22,974 nucleotides of DNA from a virus, in IMG/VR virus record IMGVR_UViG_3300032093_000883, positions 1 through 22,974 of that record. One strand, written 5' to 3'. Position numbers and translations under genes: made by a program. Under the pieces are notes generated by a model. It had not been told where the DNA came from and made no database searches. It was given only the letters and a program-made list of their open reading frames with translations. Shown in pieces: positions 1-5,602 of this stretch. Every line of letters begins with the position of its first letter. Position 1 is the stretch's first letter.

Positions 1-23
1 AATCCAATTTTTATTCTTATCAT
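1..23 (-). CDS. 5' end of a further minus-strand gene (partial)
   Basis: An ATG at 23-21 opens a frame reading MIRIKIG before the window ends. The ten bases upstream end in AAGTAAT directly before ATG, the same leader seen before many genes of this minus-strand cluster, and the preceding gene stops 11 bases earlier. Nothing can be said about function. The leader and the compact spacing are the only support. Confidence 0.4.
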
Positions 24-33
24 ATTACTTAAT

Positions 34-186
34 TTAATACTCTAACTCTAGTAATTTCATTGCCTCTAATAGGTCAATTATCTCTTCTCTACGGTACTTT
101 GATAAGTTCTTTAATAGATTATCTACCTTATGTTGTTTTCCTTGCTCTATGAAGCTAATAATAGCATCAAATATTTTATCATTCAT
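34..186 (-). CDS. small hypothetical protein, 50 aa
   Basis: A 50-residue frame whose ATG overlaps the last 8 bases of the upstream gene (179-406), consistent with translational coupling. The product is predicted to be almost entirely helical, with alternating charged and aliphatic residues and a Lys/Arg-rich middle (KYRREEII) followed by a Leu-rich amphipathic end. There are no Cys residues, signal peptide or membrane segment. I do not recognise the family. It could be a small DNA- or protein-binding helix-turn-helix-like peptide, but that is speculative. Confidence 0.6.
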   Translation of the reverse strand: MNDKIFDAIISFIEQGKQHKVDNLLKNLSKYRREEIIDLLEAMKLLELEY

Positions 187-406
187 GGCTTATGTTTTTA
201 TATTCTTTGTACATTAATAATTCATCGTATATAGATTCGTTTATGGTTTCGTATATATAATCTTTATGGATAGAGTTATGTAGTATCTCTAACTTTGCTT
301 CATCGCTTAAGTCATCATCATCTACGTCATCAATATGCCAAAGAAAGGTGACATAATAACCTGCATCACGTAATGTTTGTAATGCTTCATCTACTTTTTT
401 ACTCAT
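179..406 (-). CDS. small acidic hypothetical protein, 75 aa
   Basis: A 75-residue acidic protein starting MSKKVDEALQTLRDAGYYVT. An amphipathic helix is followed by a strand (YYVTFLWHI) and an Asp run (DDVDDDD), then a helical Tyr/Glu-rich C-terminus. The leader is AAATAAAGTT before ATG, the common leader of this cluster. It overlaps the next gene downstream by 8 bases. No known domain was recognised. The acidity and small size would suit an anti-host or DNA-mimic protein, but nothing proves that. Confidence 0.7.
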   Translation of the reverse strand: MSKKVDEALQTLRDAGYYVTFLWHIDDVDDDDLSDEAKLEILHNSIHKDYIYETINESIYDELLMYKEYKNISHE

Positions 407-416
407 AACTTTATTT

Positions 417-620
417 TTAAATTGAACATTTATTTATTTCTCCTAGATAGTAGTCATACCAATCATTGAATCTATCTTGTATCTCTTCTGTATAGAAGTA
501 TCCTTCTTCTGTTATTTGGAACATATCATCTTCATTATTGATAATATCTCCTGATTCTTGAAAGGTTCTTGTATGAGCCAACTCACAAGCTAACTCAATC
601 ACGTTAATTGTTTTTTCCAT
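417..620 (-). CDS. small acidic hypothetical protein, 67 aa
   Basis: A 67-residue acidic protein with a helical N-terminus (INVIELACELAH) and a Tyr/Phe-rich middle (ITEEGYFYTEEIQDRF, then DWYDYY). It starts after AAATTAAATT ATG and stops 10 bases before the next gene's start. There is no signal peptide or transmembrane segment. The family was not recognised. Position in the co-directional small-gene cluster suggests an early phage accessory protein. Confidence 0.65.
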   Translation of the reverse strand: MEKTINVIELACELAHTRTFQESGDIINNEDDMFQITEEGYFYTEEIQDRFNDWYDYYLGEINKCSI

Positions 621-660
621 AATTTAATTTGTTGATATTGAACAATTTACATTTGCTTAC

Positions 661-720
661 CTAAACTAATACGTTAGATAAAACGTAGCCTACAATACAT
701 ATTATCGTAGGCGTTACCAT
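661..720 (-). CDS. possible 19-aa hydrophobic peptide
   Basis: A short frame starts at ATG 720-718 and encodes MVTPTIICIVGYVLSNVLV, entirely hydrophobic or small residues and long enough to span a membrane. It lies in the only gap of about 110 bases between the GP88-like gene and the 67-aa gene. The same bases form a hairpin (AACGCCTAC with GTAGGC...GTT), so the apparent frame may be a by-product of an RNA structure. It lacks the cluster's typical leader motif. Weak call. Confidence 0.2.
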   Translation of the reverse strand: MVTPTIICIVGYVLSNVLV

Positions 721-730
721 TATTATTATA

Positions 731-1450
731 TTACTCTTCTTCATCTTCACTTATTTTTACTACGAATCCAGAATTATCTTTCCTAGCTTTCCCTTTAGCC
801 TTGAGACCTATGATGACATTGTCATGATCCATATATCTAAGATCATTCTCGTCACCATTCATTACTTTGTAGCCTAGGTATTCATCAGGCATATTGTCGA
901 ACACTATTGCTACATTGCCTCCCATCTCTAGATATGTTAAGCATTCTAATGTATTGTCTTCTGACCTTGAGAATGTAAGATAATAATTACTGTCCATATA
1001 CTTAATAGCTTTTTTAATATTCTTCGTATAATCATAGAACTTTAGATTGCTTAATTGTAATATGTCATGACCTAACTTTTGTCTAATCAATTCGACAAAA
1101 TCTAAATCAGATGTACCATTAAGTCTTATTGCTACGGCTCTATTCTCTAGCATTGCCTCTGCATTGACAAGATATAGTTCTTTGTATAGCTGACTTAAGA
1201 ATCCATTCATATCACTAAACAACCAGTCTGTTTTACGTTGCCTAGCTGATTGAACATTAGAGAATGCACCTCTACCTGCCGTAAATAGACAAGCTTCGAT
1301 GCATCCTTTACTAGCATTGGCACATACATTTTTACCAAAACTATTTTGTTTCCATGGACTGAGATACAGAATGTATGACTCTGTAATGTGTTGATTCTTG
1401 GCAGTCTTATAGTTAGTGCTACCATGACTCAATAACTTTAAACTCTTCAT
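731..1450 (-). CDS. GP88-like phage protein with Cys cluster
   Basis: A 239-aa protein that I match by its motifs to the phage 'gene product 88' family (Pfam GP88, named from a mycobacteriophage), whose biochemical role is not established. Visible hallmarks are an N-terminal LSHGSTNYKTAK, then LYLSPW, then the Cys motif C43-x6-C50-x3-C54 leading into a conserved CLFTAGRGAFSNVQ block (residues 54-67), and R-x-R-K-T-D. Alternating strands and helices follow (RLNGTSDLDF, LKFYDYTKN, YYLTFSRSEDN), which read like a TIM-barrel-type repeat, and the C-terminus is acidic. The spaced Cys suggest a metal or Fe-S site; that is inference. The start is fixed by the leader AACAAAGTAAT ATG. The downstream gap holds a hairpin. 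Confidence 0.85.
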   Translation of the reverse strand: MKSLKLLSHGSTNYKTAKNQHITESYILYLSPWKQNSFGKNVCANASKGCIEACLFTAGRGAFSNVQSARQRKTDWLFSDMNGFLSQLYKELYLVNAEAMLENRAVAIRLNGTSDLDFVELIRQKLGHDILQLSNLKFYDYTKNIKKAIKYMDSNYYLTFSRSEDNTLECLTYLEMGGNVAIVFDNMPDEYLGYKVMNGDENDLRYMDHDNVIIGLKAKGKARKDNSGFVVKISEDEEE

Positions 1451-1472
1451 ATTACTTTGTTTTGTTTATTAT

Positions 1473-2000
1473 TTATTCATTATTTAATTTATACAATGAT
1501 TGAAGTCTATCTCTGAATTTATCATAATTAACAAACTCTTCTATCGTATCGAACTTAGGGTTAAAAGAATAATCATCTTCATTATTAAGTATAACTTTTG
1601 GACTGTGGTAAATAGTATGATGACTTTTATCGTGTTCATTTATTAACTGATAATTTCTTTTAAGCTTATAGTTTATGTTTATATAGTTCCAATCTTTATT
1701 AACTCCTTCTTTTGTTGGTGTTATATGAATTGTTGACCAGCGAATCTGAATATCTAGACCTAGTTGTTGTATCTCTGGGGCTATCTTTTTAAAATCTTCT
1801 TCTAACTGAATCTTTAATGCATCATCATAAGACTTTTTGATTAGATCAATCTCTATCTGTCTATTCTTTCTCTTCGTTTCCTTATCAATAATCTCTGCTA
1901 TGTTTAGTAAACCTCCGCTAGTATTGGAGGTATTGTTAATTTTTAAGAATGATTGCGTTAATAAGTCAATCGTTTCTTGTTGTTCTGCTGTTAAGTTCAT
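1473..2000 (-). CDS. hypothetical protein, 175 aa
   Basis: A 175-aa soluble protein. Residues 1-80 are helical and charged (KETKRKNRQIEIDLIKK), with a likely coiled coil. Residues 80-115 are alternating strands (LDIQIRWSTIHITPT, then WNYININYKLKRNYQ). The remainder is helical, ending in FRDRLQSLYKLNNE. No catalytic motif, signal peptide or known domain was recognised. The leader is a run of A then CAGTA before ATG, shared with four other genes in the cluster. It sits 15 bases downstream of the 206-aa gene. Confidence 0.75.
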   Translation of the reverse strand: MNLTAEQQETIDLLTQSFLKINNTSNTSGGLLNIAEIIDKETKRKNRQIEIDLIKKSYDDALKIQLEEDFKKIAPEIQQLGLDIQIRWSTIHITPTKEGVNKDWNYININYKLKRNYQLINEHDKSHHTIYHSPKVILNNEDDYSFNPKFDTIEEFVNYDKFRDRLQSLYKLNNE

Positions 2001-2015
2001 TACTGTTTTTTTTAA

Positions 2016-2636
2016 TTAATAAATATTTCCATCTTCTGTATAGTCATAGTCTTGACCGTATAGTGTCTCAACTATCTGTCTTTCCTCTGTTAGATAATCA
2101 TATGATTCTTCTAATGATCTGTATAAGTCCTGGCATATACTATTATATTTCTCTCTGAGAAACCATTCAAAATCATCTGCGAATGATACTAACCATTTAT
2201 AAAAGGTAGCTGAATAGTGTAGATCTCCGTTGTTTACCTCCCAATAGATTGAATGACTACAACATCCCTCGTGGTTATAAGGTCCTCTATGTTTACCCCA
2301 GGCACTAACTGATACATTGTTTAATATCCATTGTTTACGCATAGGAGATAAAGGTTCATTGCCTATTAGTATTGTATCTACAAACTCATTAAGTAATTCA
2401 TATGCAATACCATCATACTCAAACATTGCCCCATCCCCTTGACTCCAGAAGCCTGAGTAGTATATGTTTGTTGCCTCGAATCCTTTACTAGGTATCTCCT
2501 TCTTAATCCAATCCTCAAGAATAAACTCGTGCCAATCATCGTACACATTTATATCTCTATTCTTTTCTATTACTTTTTCTTGTACATCCTTACTAAGTTC
2601 ATCGAACTTGTATAGTTTTAATTCTACTGTCTTCAT
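2016..2636 (-). CDS. phage hypothetical of the 'LSxxxQEKxIEKxRDIN' type, 206 aa
   Basis: A 206-aa protein of a type common in phages and often labelled hypothetical or, on weak grounds, toxin-antitoxin related. Its signature is residues 11-35: FDELSKDVQEKVIEKNRDIN followed by YDDWHEFI. The middle is aromatic and Gly-rich (YYSGFWSQGDGAMFEY, about 59-74), with a conserved H/C segment (HEGCCSHSIYW). The C-terminus is a Tyr/Glu-rich helix ending DYDYTEDGNIY. I infer only that it is a soluble early phage protein. Its ATG overlaps the stop of the 51-aa gene upstream as TAATG, which suggests coupling. Confidence 0.75.
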   Translation of the reverse strand: MKTVELKLYKFDELSKDVQEKVIEKNRDINVYDDWHEFILEDWIKKEIPSKGFEATNIYYSGFWSQGDGAMFEYDGIAYELLNEFVDTILIGNEPLSPMRKQWILNNVSVSAWGKHRGPYNHEGCCSHSIYWEVNNGDLHYSATFYKWLVSFADDFEWFLREKYNSICQDLYRSLEESYDYLTEERQIVETLYGQDYDYTEDGNIY

Positions 2637-2791
2637 TACTTTATTAATTTAAGTGAATAATATTTTACTATTGAAAATCTAATTAAGAATCTAGCATGTT
2701 GTAACGCCTCCTTGTAATTGAAGGCGTTAATTGTTGCGTGATCTATTACACATTTATCATGTGTGTATCCTGTAAACATATATTGTTTCAT
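2636..2791 (-). CDS. small hypothetical protein, 51 aa, coupled to lipoprotein gene
   Basis: A 51-aa frame linked on both sides: its ATG overlaps the TGA of the lipoprotein gene (ATGA) and its TAA overlaps the next ATG (TAATG). The protein starts MKQYMFTGYTHDKCVIDHAT, has an INAFNYKEALQHAR helix, and ends in a basic hydrophobic tail (FSIVKYYSLKLIK) that could touch a membrane. The coding sequence contains an 8-bp perfect inverted repeat (2702-2709 with 2722-2729). The perfect head-to-tail packing is the main evidence that it is real. Family unknown. Confidence 0.65.
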   Translation of the reverse strand: MKQYMFTGYTHDKCVIDHATINAFNYKEALQHARFLIRFSIVKYYSLKLIK

Positions 2792-2916
2792 CTTCTTGTT
2801 ATGTGTTTAGTTGTTGATGTTATCTTTACTCTTCCGTATGCATCACAAGATGACTTACTTGTCTTACAAGATGCTAATAAAACTGTTGCTGCTGCAACTA
2901 CGATTAATTTTTTCAT
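2788..2916 (-). CDS. tiny phage-encoded lipoprotein, 42 aa
   Basis: A 42-aa frame that starts with a textbook lipoprotein signal: MKK, a hydrophobic stretch LIVVAAATVL, and lipobox L14-A15-S16-C17. Signal peptidase II cleavage would leave a 26-aa lipid-anchored peptide, Lys/Ser/Thr-rich, with a CDAYG motif and a basic end. It should be exported and anchored in an envelope membrane; no acidic surface-export signal follows Cys17, so a periplasm-facing position is more likely in Bacteroidota. Leader: eight A then CAGTA before ATG, identical to that of the 175-aa gene. It overlaps the next gene by ATGA. Phage lipoproteins such as T5 Llp block superinfection; a similar role here is inference. Confidence 0.75.
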   Translation of the reverse strand: MKKLIVVAAATVLLASCKTSKSSCDAYGRVKITSTTKHITRR

Positions 2917-2937
2917 TACTGTTTTTTTTATTTATTA

Positions 2938-3765
2938 TTATACTAATTGTTTACCTACTTTGTGAACGGAGTCCATGTCAATGTTATGACAACCAATCTT
3001 TAGTGTACCATTGATTGAATTAACTATGTAGTTACTTATTCTATGACCTTTGATGTCTATACCTTTACAGATTAGTTGATACAATGTCCTAGCTTCGTCA
3101 ATAGATACCTTGACATGTTGAGATGTTTCTATGTTACTACCATCTTGACTGATGCGTAGATAATCTTTCTCACCTATTCTGAATGTATGCACCTCGTAGT
3201 TGTACCACTTAGATAATGTGTCCTTGATTTTTTTAGCTTCGCTACGCTTACGCATTAACTCTTCTTTCTTCTTTGCCTCTGCTAATTTCTGTTGAAACTC
3301 TTCGGGTTGAGATTGTATAACCTTGATGATACGTTTAATGTTTTTATATCTATCATCTTTGATTGTATTCTTGTTCTTTGTGTACTTGATGAACTCATTA
3401 AGCGAATTCCATAGAGATAGCATCTCGTTAATGTATTTCTCTGGTTTCTTTGCCTTTGCTAGTCTATCTTTCAATGCTAGTATCTGAAGATTTACAAGAT
3501 GTAAGTCGCATGACCTAGTAAAGAACTGTTTGTATTGTCTTGTCGCACCTGTAACCCAATGAATATGTTTATTTGTGGTACTTGAATAACCTCTGTTATC
3601 TATTACAATTGTCTTATCATCAATGAACTCACCTAATAAGTAGTGATAACCATACGAATAGATTTTATCCCCATAAAAGAATACATTACTAGATTTACCA
3701 TGTGATTGGTTTCTTTGTGCGAATACATGAATTACGTCATGTGCGTTACTGAATACTGTTTTCAT
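2938..3765 (-). CDS. hypothetical phage protein starting MKTVFSNAHDVIHVFAQ, 275 aa
   Basis: A 275-aa protein of a type I associate with Bacteroidota phages. The N-terminal domain (1-105) has a Ser/Asn-rich segment, FFYGDKIYSYGYHYLLGEF (about 29-47) and an Ile/Val strand with YSSTTNKHIHWV. The middle (about 100-190) is a charged coiled coil (EEFQQKLAEAKKKEELMRK). The C-terminal domain (about 190-275) contains EKDYLRIS, IDEARTLYQLI and GTLKIGCHNIDMDSV, like a compact substrate- or nucleic-acid-binding fold. Function is unknown. The start is supported by the poly-A CAGT leader abutting ATG. It is abundant in Lys and His with no signal peptide. Confidence 0.8.
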   Translation of the reverse strand: MKTVFSNAHDVIHVFAQRNQSHGKSSNVFFYGDKIYSYGYHYLLGEFIDDKTIVIDNRGYSSTTNKHIHWVTGATRQYKQFFTRSCDLHLVNLQILALKDRLAKAKKPEKYINEMLSLWNSLNEFIKYTKNKNTIKDDRYKNIKRIIKVIQSQPEEFQQKLAEAKKKEELMRKRSEAKKIKDTLSKWYNYEVHTFRIGEKDYLRISQDGSNIETSQHVKVSIDEARTLYQLICKGIDIKGHRISNYIVNSINGTLKIGCHNIDMDSVHKVGKQLV

Positions 3766-3786
3766 ACTGTTTTTTTTTATTTGATT

Positions 3787-4053
3787 TTATATTAATTCTA
3801 TTAAGAAAGGGTTAATTGATTCTGACTCACTGAATAGGCGGAGGAACTCATCTTTATCGCATAGTATTCCGCCAGTTTCTTCGGCACATTTTTCCCCTTG
3901 TTCTATGCAATTCGAGTGTATTGGATCAAGATATACATGTCCGTATGAACCTAGCCACATACAAACATGGTCACACTTTGCTTCCATTGCATTTTTAATT
4001 TGTTCCTCTGTTAGCATATCTAATACGCTAGTCAAATTATCTCTTGTTATCAT
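3787..4053 (-). CDS. hypothetical Cys-containing protein, 88 aa
   Basis: An 88-aa soluble acidic protein with five Cys spread through it: CDHVCMW (about 27-33), NCIEQGEKC (about 48-56) and ILCDK. The Cys and His spacing (C-x3-H/C-x... C-x6-C) could build a small metal site. The N-terminus is a helix (LTSVLDMLTEEQIKNAMEAK), the end SESINPFLIELI. Its leader AAAACAAAGTAAG ATG is formed by the last codons of the preceding gene. No recognised family. Confidence 0.7.
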   Translation of the reverse strand: MITRDNLTSVLDMLTEEQIKNAMEAKCDHVCMWLGSYGHVYLDPIHSNCIEQGEKCAEETGGILCDKDEFLRLFSESESINPFLIELI

Positions 4054-4054
4054 C

Positions 4055-4243
4055 TTACTTTGTTTTATATAAATTATGTTCCATCATTTTAATATCGAAT
4101 AATACTACTGATAAGGCATTCAATGTGCCTTTACAGAAGCCTTCTTCACGTGTGCCTTCATTACACATACTTAATCTTTGTTTAGCTCCCTCAATATCTC
4201 GATTGATAAGCTCTACTATTTTTTCCATTAATTCTTTTTCCAT
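4055..4243 (-). CDS. small helical hypothetical protein, 62 aa
   Basis: A 62-aa, mostly helical protein (MEKELMEKIVELINRDIEGA, then a Cys pair around GFCKGTLNALSVVLFDIKMM). It ends in KTK; those last codons and the stop (AAA ACA AAG TAA) serve as the leader of the next gene one base later. It could be a small dimeric helical regulator. No domain recognised, no signal peptide. Confidence 0.65.
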   Translation of the reverse strand: MEKELMEKIVELINRDIEGAKQRLSMCNEGTREEGFCKGTLNALSVVLFDIKMMEHNLYKTK

Positions 4244-4254
4244 GACTGTTTACT

Positions 4255-4437
4255 TTATGCTTGTTCTACTTTAATTAATTCCCATTGCCACTTAATACCA
4301 TTACTTGATACTACTGTGACATTACCTATTTCTTTCTTCATCTTTTCAAATGTTACTTTACTTCGACTACAATACTTTACCTCTGTTGCACCTGAGAATG
4401 CATCTTCAAATGTCAACTTAACATGTACTAGATCCAT
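4255..4437 (-). CDS. small hypothetical protein, 60 aa
   Basis: A 60-aa protein that reads as a compact alpha/beta fold: strand VHVKLTFEDAF, strand TEVKYCSRS, helix VTFEKMKKEIG, strand NVTVVSSNG, strand IKWQWELIKVE. The pattern resembles small DUF-type phage proteins, but no family is recognised. Leader AATAAAGTAAT before ATG matches the cluster consensus. The stop lies 11 bases before the next start. Confidence 0.65.
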   Translation of the reverse strand: MDLVHVKLTFEDAFSGATEVKYCSRSKVTFEKMKKEIGNVTVVSSNGIKWQWELIKVEQA

Positions 4438-4443
4438 ATTACT

Positions 4444-4611
4444 TTATTTACTTTCTTTAATTATATAATATTTATTTCTGTCTCCTACTTCAGTGCAAAA
4501 TGCTGTATATACCTTATCAATAGCATGGTATTTACTATGAGCAAATAATCTGAATATTCGCTCTCTGTTGTGCATATCTAATACACCAACTTTGTAATAT
4601 TTTGTTTCCAT
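4444..4611 (-). CDS. small basic hypothetical protein, 55 aa
   Basis: A 55-aa basic protein starting METKYYKVGVLDMHNRERIF, then RLFAHSKYHAIDKVYTAF, ending in YYIIKESK. The frame is open for 36 further codons upstream, but that part overlaps the membrane-protein gene, whereas the ATG at 4611 forms a TAATG junction with the upstream stop, as elsewhere in the cluster. I therefore choose 4611. The order of strand, helix and strand resembles small phage proteins that adjust host processes. Family unknown. Confidence 0.7.
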   Translation of the reverse strand: METKYYKVGVLDMHNRERIFRLFAHSKYHAIDKVYTAFCTEVGDRNKYYIIKESK

Positions 4612-4793
4612 TACAATAGATTTTCTTTGATAAATTCCCCGATTAATGCACCCAGGACTAATACTTCTAATGTGAGGATCATTGCCCATATTACGAGCCA
4701 TCCTTTCCACAATTCCCAACTATTATAAGTTAGGATAATTCCAATTACCATGATAACCATCATGATAATTGAGTAAATGTTTTTTCTTTCCAT
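4611..4793 (-). CDS. small two-helix membrane protein, 60 aa
   Basis: A 60-aa protein with two predicted transmembrane helices: residues about 6-22 (a Met/Ile-rich IYSIIMMVIMVIGIILT) and about 31-52 (WLVIWAMILTLEVLVLGALI). They are separated by a short Trp-rich loop (NSWELWKGW). The Lys/Arg at the N-terminus and the Glu/Lys end suggest both termini are cytoplasmic. Leader AACAAAGTAAAATT precedes ATG. It is coupled to the 55-aa gene by TAATG and follows another membrane protein gene by 4 bases. Possible inner-membrane effector (exclusion, holin-like or antiholin); no lysis partner is visible. Confidence 0.7.
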   Translation of the reverse strand: MERKNIYSIIMMVIMVIGIILTYNSWELWKGWLVIWAMILTLEVLVLGALIGEFIKENLL

Positions 4794-4797
4794 AATT

Positions 4798-4965
4798 TTA
4801 CTTTGTTATTTTTAATAAATAAGTGGCTGACATAAACAATATTGATGCGATGCCTAGTACCACCATTGGCGCACCTACTCCGCTATTAACGAATATTAAA
4901 CTGTAAGAGGACCATACCATTATAATTAGCGAATAAGCTACAATTAATCTGATTAAATTCTTCAT
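4798..4965 (-). CDS. small two-helix membrane protein, 55 aa
   Basis: A 55-aa frame with two hydrophobic segments: about 4-19 (LIRLIVAYSLIIMVW) and about 32-51 (APMVVLGIASILFMSATYLL), joined by a short polar turn (NSGVG). It is the first gene of the cluster as transcribed, starting after AAATAAATAAATT. Its last codons (ACA AAG TAA) supply the leader of the next membrane protein gene. Adjacent small membrane proteins suggest a paired role in the host envelope; this is inference. Confidence 0.65.
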   Translation of the reverse strand: MKNLIRLIVAYSLIIMVWSSYSLIFVNSGVGAPMVVLGIASILFMSATYLLKITK

Positions 4966-5047
4966 AATTTATTTATTTGATTTAAAAATTTGCGTTGCCT
5001 AAAATTGGCTTGATAGTGAACTATGTTACCAAAGTTCTAATTAGCGG

Positions 5048-5073
5048 CTACCACTCAACTCAATGAATGGTAG
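5048..5073. repeat. 6-bp perfect inverted repeat
   Basis: CTACCA (5048-5053) pairs with TGGTAG (5068-5073) around a 14-base loop. It lies in the presumed leader of the minus-strand cluster about 85 bases before the first gene. No T run follows, so it is not a typical terminator; it may be a leader hairpin. Confidence 0.4.
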
Positions 5074-5302
5074 TCTTATTGCATTGTGTTGGATCTCATG
5101 TCTTTCCATCCCCGCACAATAACGGACAACATTAATTAATTAGTGTATATTCTAAAAATAGAATATGAGATGAATATATTTCAATCCATCCAGATTTTAA
5201 TTGGTAATTTGTTTCAATCATCTTTTTATAATTGCTTCGCCTTTGGTTATTGCATCCCACAATTACACGTTAACTCAATCACTAGTTAACATCGCATCCT
5301 CG

Positions 5303-5328
5303 CATATACACGTGTATATGGTACGTAC
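5303..5328. promoter_or_regulatory. 18-bp perfect palindrome plus GTACGTAC: candidate operator
   Basis: CATATACAC is followed directly by its reverse complement GTGTATATG (5303-5320). The next eight bases, GTACGTAC, are also a palindrome. A perfect 18-bp dyad without spacer is the shape of a binding site for a dimeric DNA-binding protein. It lies in the non-coding region upstream of the minus cluster. Confidence 0.55.
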
Positions 5329-5428
5329 AGTTTTTTCTCTTGTAACTATTACTCCTTTGTATTCACTATAGAATAATAACAAGTTGACTAACTGTAAAAT
5401 GATTTTTAATATTTCAAAGAATAGTTAA

Positions 5429-5525
5429 CTACTAGTTAAGAACTATTTTTGTAGTTAACAAACAAACTAACTGTATAAAATAACCGCTTGTTATTTTTTT
5501 TTATCTACTAGTTAAGAACTATTTT
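5429..5525. repeat. 21-bp direct repeat with CTAGTTAA core
   Basis: The same 21 bases (starting CTACTAGTTAAGAACT, ending ATTTT) occur at 5429-5449 and 5505-5525, 76 bp apart. Further partial copies of the core lie nearby: ACTAGTTAAC at 5281-5290, TAGTTAAC at 5422-5429 and 5452-5459. Spacing and repetition suggest protein-binding iterons. Confidence 0.6.
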
Positions 5526-5560
5526 AATGTAAATAATACAAGTTAATTGTTATAATTTGC

Positions 5561-5590
5561 ACCCCGAAATTAATCCAATAAAATCGGGGT
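5561..5590 (-). terminator. hairpin downstream of the coiled-coil gene
   Basis: ACCCCGA (5561-5567) pairs perfectly with TCGGGGT (5584-5590) over a 16-base AT-rich loop. It begins 12 bases after the stop of the 5603-6166 gene, the place of a transcription terminator. The tail on the minus strand is AT-rich but has no long T run, so strength is uncertain. Confidence 0.55.
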
Positions 5591-5602
5591 TAATTAGTTT
5601 AA

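Larger units (their letters stand above)
4966..5602. other. 637-bp non-coding region with repeats (candidate control/origin region)
   Basis: No credible gene on either strand. The region lies just upstream of the minus-strand cluster, so it should hold that operon's promoter, yet I find no TAnnTTTG box on the minus strand. It contains a 6-bp hairpin (5048-5073), an 18-bp palindrome followed by GTACGTAC (5303-5328), repeated AGTTAA boxes (around 5284, 5424, 5434, 5453, 5510), a 21-bp direct repeat and two copies of ACTAACTGTA. This density of iterated boxes is typical of operators or replication origins; which one is not decidable here. Confidence 0.6.

Noticed and set aside
2738-2965. Rightward open frames of 67-75 codons across the lipoprotein gene
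   Set aside because: They are antisense to the 42-aa lipoprotein and 51-aa genes, have no promoter or leader, and read as Leu/Phe-rich shadow sequence.
4612-4719. Longer N-terminus for the 55-aa basic protein
   Set aside because: The 36 extra codons overlap the membrane-protein gene out of frame; the TAATG junction at 4611 fits the cluster's pattern better.
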